From positions 27,714-91,713 of the forward strand of contig NZ_BMQI01000015.1 of the NCBI RefSeq assembly GCF_014648035.1: a stretch of DNA of 64,000 bases, read 5' to 3'. The notes under the pieces were generated by a model, which did not search any database, had not been told where the DNA came from, and saw nothing but the letters and a program-made list of their open reading frames with translations. Positions 19,635 to 27,781 of this stretch are shown piece by piece. The position numbers and the translations under genes were made by a program. Position 1 is the first letter of the stretch. Each line of letters begins with the position of its first letter. The DNA comes from Shewanella algicola (GTDB taxonomy: Bacteria > Pseudomonadota > Gammaproteobacteria > Enterobacterales > Shewanellaceae).

Positions 19635-20546
19635 TTACTTACGTTTATCTGCAAACTTCGCCATCACTTTGTCAAACTTGGGTTTAACCACTAACTGACA
19701 ATAAGGCTGCTCACCATGTTTAGCGAAGTAATCATCATGATAACTTTCAGCAGCATAAAAAGTATCAAAGGCTGTTATTTGAGTCACGATCGGATTAGGC
19801 CAAATACGCTGGGCAGTTAAGTCATCAATAAACGTATTTGCCGCATCGACTTGCTGACTATTGTGAGCAAAAATTACTGAACGATATTGTGGCCCTTTGT
19901 CATTGCCTTGCTGGTTTAATGTGGTCGGATCGTGGCTTTCAAACAGTACCGTTAATAATGTCTCGTAATTTATGATGTTCGGGTCAAATGTGATATGTAC
20001 AACTTCGGCATGAGCCGTTTTACCAGAGCATACAGCATCGTAATTAGCATCACTGGCATCACCGCCACAATAACCAGACTGAACACTCAACACACCGTTT
20101 AGCTGAGCAAAAATAGCTTCAACACACCAAAAACATCCAGCCCCAAAAGTGGCTTGCTGGGTGCGAGTTTGACTAACAACTTGGTTTAATTCATCCACGG
20201 GTTTAAACACCATAGAGACTGAATTAACACAGTGACGGATGTTTTTGTCCGTTAACATCTCTCCTTCAAACACATGGCCTAAATGGCCACCGCATTGATG
20301 GCAGGTAATCTCAACTCGGCGTCCGTCAGCATCGGGAGTTCGTTTTACCGCGCCTGCGATTTCATCGTCAAACGCCGGCCAACCGCAATGCGCATTAAAT
20401 TTATGTTCACTTTTATATAAAGGTGCAAGACACTTTTTACAGCAATACACCCCTTGAGCATCGTAGTCGACATACTCACCACTAAATGGTCGCTCGGTGC
20501 CTTTTTGCTCAATCACGTATTTTTCAAATTCGGTTAAGTTATTCAT
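19635..20546 (-). CDS. msrBA: Fused peptide methionine sulfoxide reductase MsrB-MsrA
   Basis: Repairs both R and S methionine sulfoxide. ATG 20546 (MNNLTEF) gives 303 aa. Residues 1-120 are MsrB: two zinc CxxC pairs (CCKKC and CHQC), GWPAFDDE, and the catalytic Cys in RHCVNSVSM. Residues 128-300 are MsrA with the catalytic GAGCFWCVEAIF, the YCGGDASDANYDAVCSGKTAHAE segment and FESHDPTTLNQQGND. The order B-A is the reverse of PilB-type fusions. There is no signal peptide, so it is cytoplasmic. A GTG 12 nt upstream is a weaker start. Confidence 0.94.
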   Translation of the reverse strand: MNNLTEFEKYVIEQKGTERPFSGEYVDYDAQGVYCCKKCLAPLYKSEHKFNAHCGWPAFDDEIAGAVKRTPDADGRRVEITCHQCGGHLGHVFEGEMLTDKNIRHCVNSVSMVFKPVDELNQVVSQTRTQQATFGAGCFWCVEAIFAQLNGVLSVQSGYCGGDASDANYDAVCSGKTAHAEVVHITFDPNIINYETLLTVLFESHDPTTLNQQGNDKGPQYRSVIFAHNSQQVDAANTFIDDLTAQRIWPNPIVTQITAFDTFYAAESYHDDYFAKHGEQPYCQLVVKPKFDKVMAKFADKRK

Positions 20547-20702
20547 TACTAATCTCACTGATTTTTTGCCTCATAAATAAACAATACGCGTAATAGATGA
20601 CACAAGTTCATCCCACATCATTTGAACACGCGCAAATAATTGCGACAAAGTGTGACTAAGGTTACCATTAGCGCGGGTCAACACACTAATAAGAAATATA
20701 TA

Positions 20703-21542
20703 ATGAAACTAAATACAATTGATTACTTAGCACCTGATAGTGCTGAACGTTTTGTCGAGTCACTGCGAGAAACGGGGTTTGGGGTATTATCTAACCACCC
20801 TATCCAGAAACAACTTGTCGAAAACATTTACCAAGAATGGTACGCGTTCTTTCAATCTGAAAAAAAGCATGACTTTTTGTTTAAAGCTGAAACTCATGAT
20901 GGCTTTTTCCCAGCATCGGTATCAGAAACCGCCAAAGGCAACACAGTCAAAGATATCAAAGAATATTATCATGTGTATCCTTGGGGCCGAATTCCTGACT
21001 CTCTGCACGCGAATATCCTAGCGTATTATGAGCACGCTAATGCATTAGCCTCAGAACTACTAAGCTGGATTGAGCAATACACACCAGCAGACGTAGCAGC
21101 AAAATATTCAATTCCGCTGCCAGATATGATTGCTCAAAGTGAAAAAACCTTACTGCGTATTTTGCATTACCCACCAATGAAGGGTGATGAAGAAATGGGT
21201 GCTATTCGCGCAGCTGCTCATGAAGATATTAACTTAATCACCTTATTGCCGGCCGCCAATGAACCTGGCTTACAAGTAAAAACTAAAACAGGTGAATGGA
21301 TTGATGTGCCAAGTGATTTCGGCAGCATTATTATCAATATCGGGGATATGCTCCAGGAAGCCTCAGGCGGTTATTTCCCATCAACCTCTCATCGGGTTAT
21401 TAATCCTGAAGGTACCGACAAAACCAAGTCGCGTATCTCATTGCCATTATTTTTACATCCTAATCCTGACGTGGTCTTGTCTGAACGTTATACCGCTGAC
21501 AGCTACTTGATGGAAAGACTACGTGAGTTAGGTGTTATCTAA
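20703..21542 (+). CDS. 2-oxoglutarate/Fe(II)-dependent dioxygenase, isopenicillin-N-synthase family
   Basis: A 279-aa protein from ATG 20703; the longer frame begins upstream without a credible ribosome site. The iron triad is visible as H and D in AAHEDINLITLL (near residue 165) and the distal H in STSHRVINPE (near 220). The 2-oxoglutarate-binding Arg/Ser are in KSRISLPLF. The N-terminal DIOX_N-like part contains GFGVLSNHPI. The family covers many oxidations of small molecules and the substrate is unknown. It stands alone with its own terminator. Confidence 0.85.
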   Translation: MKLNTIDYLAPDSAERFVESLRETGFGVLSNHPIQKQLVENIYQEWYAFFQSEKKHDFLFKAETHDGFFPASVSETAKGNTVKDIKEYYHVYPWGRIPDSLHANILAYYEHANALASELLSWIEQYTPADVAAKYSIPLPDMIAQSEKTLLRILHYPPMKGDEEMGAIRAAAHEDINLITLLPAANEPGLQVKTKTGEWIDVPSDFGSIIINIGDMLQEASGGYFPSTSHRVINPEGTDKTKSRISLPLFLHPNPDVVLSERYTADSYLMERLRELGVI

Positions 21543-21558
21543 CCCATTAGCTTTTGAT

Positions 21559-21580
21559 AAGCGCCTTAGGGCGCTTTTTT
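21559..21580 (+). terminator. Intrinsic terminator after the dioxygenase gene
   Basis: Stem AAGCGCC/GGCGCTT with loop TTAG and a T-run, 16 bp past the stop. Confidence 0.88.
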
Positions 21581-21682
21581 TATGCTTTTAGTAAACTAAC
21601 AAGGTACAATAGCGCTTTTGATCACATTCGATTGTTTATTCAGTTAATCAATCGAATAGGCATTCGGTTATAAGGCAACATC

Positions 21683-22624
21683 ATGGCAATTCAGTGGTAT
21701 CCAGGACACATGCATAAAGCACGCAAAGAGATTGAAGAGGCAATGCCTCAGGTCGATTTGGTTATTGAAGTGCTCGATGCGCGCATTCCCTACAGCAGTG
21801 AAAACCCTATGGTGTCACAACTTCGTGGCGATAAACCTTGTATTAAATTACTGAATAAATCTGATTTAGCCGATCCTGCGGTTACTGAGCGTTGGATTGA
21901 GTACCTTGAACGTGAGCAAGGCGTCAAGGCTTCTGCAATTACCACCTTACAGCCAGGCATGGTCAAAAGCATTCCTGATATTTGCCGTAAGTTAGTGCCT
22001 CATCGTGATGTGATGGAAAAAGACATTCGCACCATGATTATGGGGATCCCGAACGTGGGTAAATCGACCATCATCAACACCCTTGCTGGACGCACCATTG
22101 CCAAGACCGGCAACGAACCGGCGGTGACTAAAACCCAACAACGGATTAATTTACGTAATGGTATTGTACTTTCAGACACCCCAGGTATTTTGTGGCCAAA
22201 AGTAGACAACGAAGCCAGTAGCTACCGCCTAGCCGTTACTGGCGCCATTAAAGACACCGCAATGGAATATGAAGATGTTGCAATGTTTGCCGCTGAATAC
22301 TTTTTAAAAGCCTATCCAGAAGCCATGCTTGAACGTTATAAGCTGAGTTCATTACCCTACACCGACATTGGTTTGCTTGAAGCTATCGCAGGCTCTCGTG
22401 GTGCACTTCGTCCTGGTGGTCGTATTGATTACCACAAAGTATCAGAGTTGTTGTTACACGATTATCGCTCAGGACGCATTGGCTTATTAAGCCTAGAAAC
22501 CCCAGAAATGGCAGAAATTGAAAAAGTTGAAGTCGCGCGGCTACTTGCAGAAAAAGAAGCGCTTAAACAACAAAAAATCGCCCAGGAAAAACTCAAACGC
22601 TCTGGTAAACGTCACAACGACTAA
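21683..22624 (+). CDS. ylqF: YlqF/RbgA-type circularly permuted GTPase
   Basis: Ribosome-assembly GTPase; RbgA acts late in 50S maturation in Bacillus. The 313-aa protein starts IQWYPGHMHKARKEI, the YlqF hallmark. It shows the permuted motif order: NKSDLAD (G4, near 58) comes before GIPNVGKST (G1, near 120) and DTPGILWPK (G3, near 170). The C-terminal helical RNA-binding part ends in a Lys-rich tail. It stands alone between the dioxygenase and the convergent phosphatase gene. Confidence 0.9.
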   Translation: MAIQWYPGHMHKARKEIEEAMPQVDLVIEVLDARIPYSSENPMVSQLRGDKPCIKLLNKSDLADPAVTERWIEYLEREQGVKASAITTLQPGMVKSIPDICRKLVPHRDVMEKDIRTMIMGIPNVGKSTIINTLAGRTIAKTGNEPAVTKTQQRINLRNGIVLSDTPGILWPKVDNEASSYRLAVTGAIKDTAMEYEDVAMFAAEYFLKAYPEAMLERYKLSSLPYTDIGLLEAIAGSRGALRPGGRIDYHKVSELLLHDYRSGRIGLLSLETPEMAEIEKVEVARLLAEKEALKQQKIAQEKLKRSGKRHND

Positions 22625-22665
22625 CCCATTCAAGGTTAATCATTTCGCTAAGCAAAGTTCAATGA

Positions 22666-23160
22666 TTAACCGACTCTGGCTGAAACCAGTTGGGTTGCTA
22701 ATGCAGCAAGACTGGTTTCAAGCAAATCAATCACCTGTTCAAATCCTCGTTCTCCGCCATAATATGGATCGGGTACTTCTGTCACATCACCAGGTGTAAA
22801 ATCGAGTATTAAGTGTATTTTATAACGATATTGGGCTGGGCAGCGCTCACGTAAATCGTGCACATTATCGTTATCAGCTGCCAATATAAGATCAAACTGT
22901 TCGTAATCTTCTTCTCGCACTTGTCTTGCTTTCATTCCTGAAAAATCTAAGCCTCGCTTGGTACCTGCAGCAACACTACGACTGTCTGGCGGATTACCTT
23001 TGTGGTAAGCAATAGTGCCAGCTGAATCGACCCTTAACGACAACCCATGCAACTTAACTTGTTGTTTAAATACGGCCTCAGCCGTAGGTGAGCGGCAAAT
23101 ATTGCCCATACACACAAATAATACCGAAGAAACCTTAGCTAAATATGCATTATCAATCAT
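22666..23160 (-). CDS. Low-molecular-weight protein tyrosine phosphatase
   Basis: A 164-aa cytoplasmic phosphatase. The P-loop VCMGNICRSPTAEAVF has the nucleophile Cys17 and Arg23. The general-acid Asp is in VPDPYYGG near residue 133. It differs from Wzb/Etp only by family drift, and there is no capsule operon here to suggest that role. An AGGT ribosome site precedes the ATG. The partner and substrate are unknown. Confidence 0.9.
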   Translation of the reverse strand: MIDNAYLAKVSSVLFVCMGNICRSPTAEAVFKQQVKLHGLSLRVDSAGTIAYHKGNPPDSRSVAAGTKRGLDFSGMKARQVREEDYEQFDLILAADNDNVHDLRERCPAQYRYKIHLILDFTPGDVTEVPDPYYGGERGFEQVIDLLETSLAALATQLVSARVG

Positions 23161-23220
23161 GTCGCTTACCTGTTATGAGATGTTAAACGAATTGTTGTTT
23201 GAGTTAATCGCGACCTAAAT

Positions 23221-24069
23221 TTATTGCGGCGGGCGCTCACGTAAAAATGTCGCAAATCGTGGCGTGCCTTTCTGGGTATACCCCAAATATTGATAAGTGA
23301 TAATAGCGCCAATGACTGGCGGATCCTGTCTTTGTTTATCGGTTAAACCACTGCCAATCTTAAAAATAATCCCTTGTTGATTTTTTACCGTTAACGCCCC
23401 CACCATACCATGATATTTGCCTTTACCGGCACTATGGCCAATAACCACCGCCTCAGCATCATATTTAGGCTTAAGTTTTACAATATGTGGGCTTCGCCCT
23501 ACCGTATAAAACGCTTGTCGATAATGTAACATTAGCCCCTCACCGCCGGCGGCAACCACCTTATCTCGCTCGGCAAATAATGCCTCGGTACTGGTTATCG
23601 TTTGTTGCTTAATCACCTGTAACTGCTTTACGTTTACCTGTGCAACAAGTTGTTGCATGGCATGATAACGAGCCTCAAACGTCCCTTTGTGTGAAGGTAA
23701 ATCGAACAACATGTATTTCACCTGCTGCCATTCATCATCTTCAGTATGTTTGGTGCGAACGAGTGCCGAAATTTGTTCAAATAAACCCTGGTCCATCCAC
23801 AATTCACCGTCTAGGGCATAACGCGGAAAATGTTGAGTAAACCATTCTGGTAAATCGATTTTACGACCACTACGAGTCAGCATTTGTTGACCGTCCCAAT
23901 AGCCTCTTACGCCATCGAGCTTTTCACTGACTAAATAATCAGCGACTATCAATTCATCAGAATACTGACTGGCGAGTTGTATTTCGGGGATCGTTAGGCG
24001 CTCACTAACACAGGGAAAACTGCAGAGCGTGAAAATAAGTAAAAAAACAACACAGGGTAAACGTAACAT
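23221..24069 (-). CDS. Exported ATP-dependent DNA ligase, minimal Lig E type
   Basis: ATG 24069 with AAGGA 6 nt upstream gives 282 aa. It starts with a clear Sec signal peptide (MLRLPCVVFLLIFTLCSFPCVS), so the enzyme is expected in the periplasm. The ligase motif I is SEKLDGVRGYWDG with adenylated Lys50. Motif III DGELWM, motif IV GGEGLMLHY and motif V IVKLKPKYDAEAVV follow, then a small OB domain. The size (about 260 aa mature, no extra domains) is that of Lig E. Such ligases are found in Haemophilus, Neisseria, Vibrio and Shewanella, and are proposed to act on extracellular DNA or during uptake. Confidence 0.9.
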   Translation of the reverse strand: MLRLPCVVFLLIFTLCSFPCVSERLTIPEIQLASQYSDELIVADYLVSEKLDGVRGYWDGQQMLTRSGRKIDLPEWFTQHFPRYALDGELWMDQGLFEQISALVRTKHTEDDEWQQVKYMLFDLPSHKGTFEARYHAMQQLVAQVNVKQLQVIKQQTITSTEALFAERDKVVAAGGEGLMLHYRQAFYTVGRSPHIVKLKPKYDAEAVVIGHSAGKGKYHGMVGALTVKNQQGIIFKIGSGLTDKQRQDPPVIGAIITYQYLGYTQKGTPRFATFLRERPPQ

Positions 24070-24147
24070 AGTCAATCCTTGGCAATAGCTTGTGCCTCAT
24101 GGCAAAGATAAGCCTAGTACAAGGTCACTACTCGTGCATTCCGACCA

Positions 24148-24412
24148 ATACCATTGTGCATTAATAAGTGACCACTCAGAATGCGTCCAGCGTTTTTTGA
24201 TTAAGGCGTCGCTATGTAGTAATGGTTGTTCCCTTTCAAATAGCGAGAATGCAGAGCAAAAGCGGCTGAGACATTCCTTTCAGGCGAGTTTTAAAAGGGC
24301 TTACACTGCGTTGCATGACTTCGAAAGAGAACAACTATTCATTCAGTCATACGCCTTGTTTAAGCCCTTTTAAACTCTCGCTGAGAGATCATTTACTAAC
24401 GCGCAATGGTAT
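24148..24412. repeat. 265-bp palindromic MITE-like element with about 33-bp imperfect terminal inverted repeats
   Basis: The left end ATACCATTGTGCATTAATAA matches the reverse complement of the right end, ATACCATTGCGCGTTAGTAA, and the match continues through TGA and CTCAG. A second inverted pair lies inside at 24284-24303 and 24361-24381 (GCGAGTTTTAAAAGGGC and its complement). It has no transposase, and the open frame across it is not credible. It shares TAATGGTTGTTCCCTTTC with the element at 28848. It sits between ligE and the dead dgkA. Confidence 0.8.
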
Positions 24413-24479
24413 AAAATAACTTCAAGTCAAAAGGTGAATGTTACGATCAGCTTGTCATTAATACAGATAAATAATTTTC

Positions 24480-24862
24480 ATGAAACCAATAAATAATCAT
24501 GGTCTTAAACGCGTGATCCGAGCCACCGGGTTCTCAATAAAAGGCTTAAAAACCGCCTAAAAAAATGAAGCGGCATTTAGACAAGAAGCCGTTTTAGCCT
24601 TGTTAATGTTGCCCATTGCATTACTGATGAATGTCGGCACGACAGAACGGTTATTAATGGTCATGACATTGATGATTGTGTTAATCGTTGAACTGATCAA
24701 CTCCGCAATTGAGGCTGTCATTGACCGAGTAGGCGTTAAAATAAACCCGTTAAGTGGCCAAGCTAAAGACATCGCCCTGCGGCAGTATGATTTACTAGCC
24801 TATTACTGTTTGCAATCACTTAGAGAACTGTGCTGGTGCCGCTGGTGATGAATGCGATTTAA
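24480..24862 (+). pseudogene. dgkA: Diacylglycerol kinase remnant (disrupted)
   Basis: The translation from ATG 24480 reads RVIRATGFSIKGLKTA, then TAA at 24558-24560 where the family has Trp, then NEAAFRQEAVLALLMLPIA and the catalytic core VELINSAIEAVIDRV. After the family motif LSGQAKDI the frame shifts; the C-terminal membrane helix continues in another frame (AAV then LLLFAIT) with further stops. The gene is therefore broken by an early stop, a frameshift and later stops. In E. coli DgkA recycles diacylglycerol made during osmoregulated-glucan synthesis. The core without its first helix is unlikely to work. Confidence 0.88.
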
Positions 24863-24893
24863 TTGCCATTTTCGTCCACACTGCCACAAGGTG

Positions 24894-25754
24894 TTAATCA
24901 ACGGCGTTGGCAAATCCTGCTGATAAAATGGCTATGGCTTGTTCTACATTGGCAAGCCTCTCATTCTCGGCCCAATATGCGCCATACACATTACGCGTGA
25001 TTACCCCTGCATTGTCGACATAATGTAATGTGCCATTAGCAATGTATTCTTCAATCAATACTTCAGGTAAAAAAGCACATCCCCCATTATTGAGCAAAAA
25101 ATCCAACGCCATTCTTGCTGAACTAGTATGCAATATTGGCACAGGCAACATGGTAAATGCTTGGGCATGGGTAATGTTAAACGCCGTGCCCCAATCGACT
25201 TTAATGTAAGCCTGGTTTGATGCTTGTTCTATGTTAAGCCCTTTTTGCTTGCTGACTAAAAACAACCTAATTTGCGCCAATTTAACTAACTCAATTTCGT
25301 CTAGTTTTGGCGGATCAAAGGTAATAGCAATATCTAAACTGCGTTCAATCAATTGCCTGGTCATCACAGACTCAGATAAGACTTCGGTCCTTAATGACAC
25401 GCCATCAAGCCCTAAATGCAGCGGCTGTAGATAAGGTTGTAAATACGCATCCCAAATGTTGTGACCTGCTGTAATAGTCAACTGAGTACTGTGCTGTTGA
25501 TTTAAAGTAATATCTTGTTTTGCCCTCTCCCACGCATTCAGTACTGCCTCAGCATGACCTAACATCCTTTCACCTGCGGGAGTAGGTTGAATATTGTTGC
25601 GTAACCTTTCAAATAGCTCAACGCCCAAAATACCTTCTAGCTGCTTTATGCGAAAACTAACCGCGCTACGGGTGAGATAGAGATTTTCTGCCGCTTTGCC
25701 AAAGTGGCGCGTACGGGAGACTTCTAAAAAAGTTTTTAATAAATCCGTATCCAT
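24894..25754 (-). CDS. hdfR: LysR-family regulator HdfR
   Basis: A 286-aa LysR protein. The helix-turn-helix region (residues 1-60) contains MDTDLLKTFLEVSRTRHFGK and LTRSAVSFRIKQLE, close to E. coli HdfR. An effector-binding domain occupies residues 90-285. It is divergent from maoP, exactly the E. coli arrangement (hdfR-maoP, formerly yifA-yifE), which supports the name. In E. coli it represses flhDC; whether that holds in a polar-flagellated Shewanella is unclear. Confidence 0.88.
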   Translation of the reverse strand: MDTDLLKTFLEVSRTRHFGKAAENLYLTRSAVSFRIKQLEGILGVELFERLRNNIQPTPAGERMLGHAEAVLNAWERAKQDITLNQQHSTQLTITAGHNIWDAYLQPYLQPLHLGLDGVSLRTEVLSESVMTRQLIERSLDIAITFDPPKLDEIELVKLAQIRLFLVSKQKGLNIEQASNQAYIKVDWGTAFNITHAQAFTMLPVPILHTSSARMALDFLLNNGGCAFLPEVLIEEYIANGTLHYVDNAGVITRNVYGAYWAENERLANVEQAIAILSAGFANAVD

Positions 25755-25862
25755 AAAAATTGTTCACCATTAAGGGCAAAATATTTTGATTTAAAAAATG
25801 ATAATACTAGCCAATACTCCAGTTGAAAATCTTTATATCTCATAATCTAGAAGGTATTAGCC

Positions 25863-26291
25863 ATGTCTCAGCAATCATTTGTTAATGCGAAACAAGCTAT
25901 TGAAGCTCACGCCAATGGATCAAGCGACAGTTTCCGCTCTACTAAACGCTTCTATGATGACGCTAATTTCCCAAAAGGATTTAAGCGCTGCGGTGATTTT
26001 ACTAGTAAGGAAGCCGACCTGCTTGAACAACACGGTCAAGCAATGAAAAATTTAGCTGACGGTACTCAGCTGCCTTGTAATGTAGATGAAGACCAATTTG
26101 TACAGGTTTTACAAGGAAAAATGACACCATCAACGCCGTTGGAGTTGTTATGGGTTAAATATTGTCGCCTAGCCAAAGGTAAACCCTTTTATGCTGTAGT
26201 CGGGACTATCCATACCCCGACAAGTCCAAAGGTTGAAATTGAATTTGACGATGTTGAGGACGATTCAGTCGACAACGACGAATCTGAATAA
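25863..26291 (+). CDS. maoP: MaoP (DUF413), Ori-macrodomain organisation protein
   Basis: A 142-aa protein whose first 110 residues match the DUF413 family: STKRFYDDANFPKGFKRCGDFT, LLEQHGQAM, and TPLELLWVKYC. In E. coli MaoP, with the nearby site maoS, constrains chromosome mobility in the Ori macrodomain. Here it carries an extra acidic tail (DDVEDDSVDNDESE), making it longer than the E. coli protein. AAGG precedes the ATG. The divergent hdfR-maoP spacing is 108 bp, where an equivalent of maoS would be sought. Confidence 0.88.
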   Translation: MSQQSFVNAKQAIEAHANGSSDSFRSTKRFYDDANFPKGFKRCGDFTSKEADLLEQHGQAMKNLADGTQLPCNVDEDQFVQVLQGKMTPSTPLELLWVKYCRLAKGKPFYAVVGTIHTPTSPKVEIEFDDVEDDSVDNDESE

Positions 26292-26354
26292 ATCGAGTTT
26301 CATTGTCTAAAACAACCGTTTACCAGCGGCAACATAAAATTAACATTCCATATT

Positions 26355-26386
26355 AAAAAGTAGAGTGCTTTTAGCTCTACTTTTTT
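26355..26386 (+). terminator. Intrinsic terminator after maoP
   Basis: Stem AAAAAGTAGAG/CTCTACTTTTT with a 9-nt loop and T-run, about 64 bp past the stop. Confidence 0.85.
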
Positions 26387-26736
26387 GTTTTTGTCATAAA
26401 ATCGTCTATAAAACTCAATCCGTCAATACCCTGTCACCCTCACTACTCCTGAGTTTAGTCGCAAAAAGTTACTTTTAAGCCGTTAAGGTCAAACTATTGT
26501 GACAAACTATGATTTAACGCAATATCTAGACACAATTACTTCACATTTGGTTACAAAGTGCTAGTATATTGGCTGAACAGATTACCATGTTTATTTTGCT
26601 TGATGTTTATGACAACACAATTTGATGGCCTACGCCTTGGCTATCGTTGCAAATAGATACATTCAGTCTCAAACACGGTAGCAGCATCATATGAAGACGC
26701 ATATCTTGTGATACAAAAATTAAATGCGGAGTTTCA
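26387..26736. other. Intergenic region upstream of the outer-membrane barrel gene
   Basis: About 350 AT-rich bp without a gene. It should hold the promoter of the barrel gene. I see no convincing operator or repeat. Confidence 0.5.
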
Positions 26737-27648
26737 ATGATTAGACCTTTTTTTTATTTTGTTATTTTGGTGTTTTTTACTCCGACTGCATATGCAGCCA
26801 GTGACCACAATAACCATGCATCAACACAAATCGATACATACACCTTCGATATAGGTGTATTTTATGCTAACTCCGATTCAAACATTATTGTCACCAACCC
26901 TAAAAACGGTGGCACCTTCCCCATTGATTTTGAAGATGAGTTTTTACTCGCAGAAGAACAATACTTACCTTATTTTGAATTCAAATACGCCTTTAACCAA
27001 CGCCATAATCTATACCTTGATTGGAAATCGTTAGATCGCCAAGCGGATAACAACTCCATCAGCCAAGATTTTATTCTTGAAGATATTGATGGCAAAGACT
27101 ATCTCATAGAGGTAGGAGCCAAATTAAATACCGAATTAAACATCGATATTTTACGGATTGGCTATGGCTATGATGTATGGCAAGGAACCAATTATTCTGT
27201 AGGGTTTTCTGTTGGATTACACACCATGTTCATCGAAACCTCATTTAAAGGCACGATTGGTACATGTATTCCTGGCACCGACTTAACCAGCTTATGCAAT
27301 AATGTTATAGACACTCCTGAGATCGTTGATGACAGCTTTACCGCCCCACTTCCCAATATTGGGATGTATGCTACCTATGAGTTATATTCTGGGTGGGAGC
27401 TTTATGCCCATACACAATATTTTGCCATTGAATATGATGATGTAGACGGTTCATTGCTTGACGTACGTTTGGGGGTACAAGCTAAATTTTGTGAAAATTG
27501 GTCACTAAAGTTTGCTTATAATTATTATGATGTCGACATTACCATTGAAAAAAAACGTAAACTTAACGACACCGAATTAAGAACCTTTGATTACAATATT
27601 ACCTACAGTTTCACAGGCCCTATGTTTGCGGTCTCTTACGCGTTCTAA
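26737..27648 (+). CDS. Predicted outer-membrane beta-barrel protein, unknown function
   Basis: A 303-aa protein with a Sec signal peptide (MIRPFFYFVILVFF, cleavage near AYAA-S). The rest alternates short aromatic-rich beta strands, such as YTFDIGVFYANSD, NLYLDWKSL, IDILRIGYGYDVW and GWELYAHTQYFAIEY. It ends in FAVSYAF, the C-terminal Phe signature of outer-membrane barrels. One cysteine pair (GTCIPG...LCNN) probably lies in a surface loop. GGAG precedes the ATG. There are no operon partners and it has its own terminator. It resembles the broad OmpW/Lpg1974-like barrels only in architecture. Confidence 0.75.
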   Translation: MIRPFFYFVILVFFTPTAYAASDHNNHASTQIDTYTFDIGVFYANSDSNIIVTNPKNGGTFPIDFEDEFLLAEEQYLPYFEFKYAFNQRHNLYLDWKSLDRQADNNSISQDFILEDIDGKDYLIEVGAKLNTELNIDILRIGYGYDVWQGTNYSVGFSVGLHTMFIETSFKGTIGTCIPGTDLTSLCNNVIDTPEIVDDSFTAPLPNIGMYATYELYSGWELYAHTQYFAIEYDDVDGSLLDVRLGVQAKFCENWSLKFAYNYYDVDITIEKKRKLNDTELRTFDYNITYSFTGPMFAVSYAF

Positions 27649-27669
27649 GCATCCAGCTTTAGCACTAAT

Positions 27670-27692
27670 AAGCATCTAGGATGCTTTTTTTG
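27670..27692 (+). terminator. Intrinsic terminator after the barrel gene
   Basis: Stem AAGCATC/GATGCTT, loop TAG, then a T-run, 22 bp past the stop. Confidence 0.88.
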
Positions 27693-27781
27693 TGATCCGT
27701 TAAATGATAATGTCCTACTATACGCTTTATTATACCCCATCACTTTAATGTCTGTTCATAGCCCTGCTCACGAGGCACTTA

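Noticed and set aside
24092..24373. 93-codon plus-strand frame
   Set aside because: It runs across the palindromic element, has no ribosome site and no protein-like composition.
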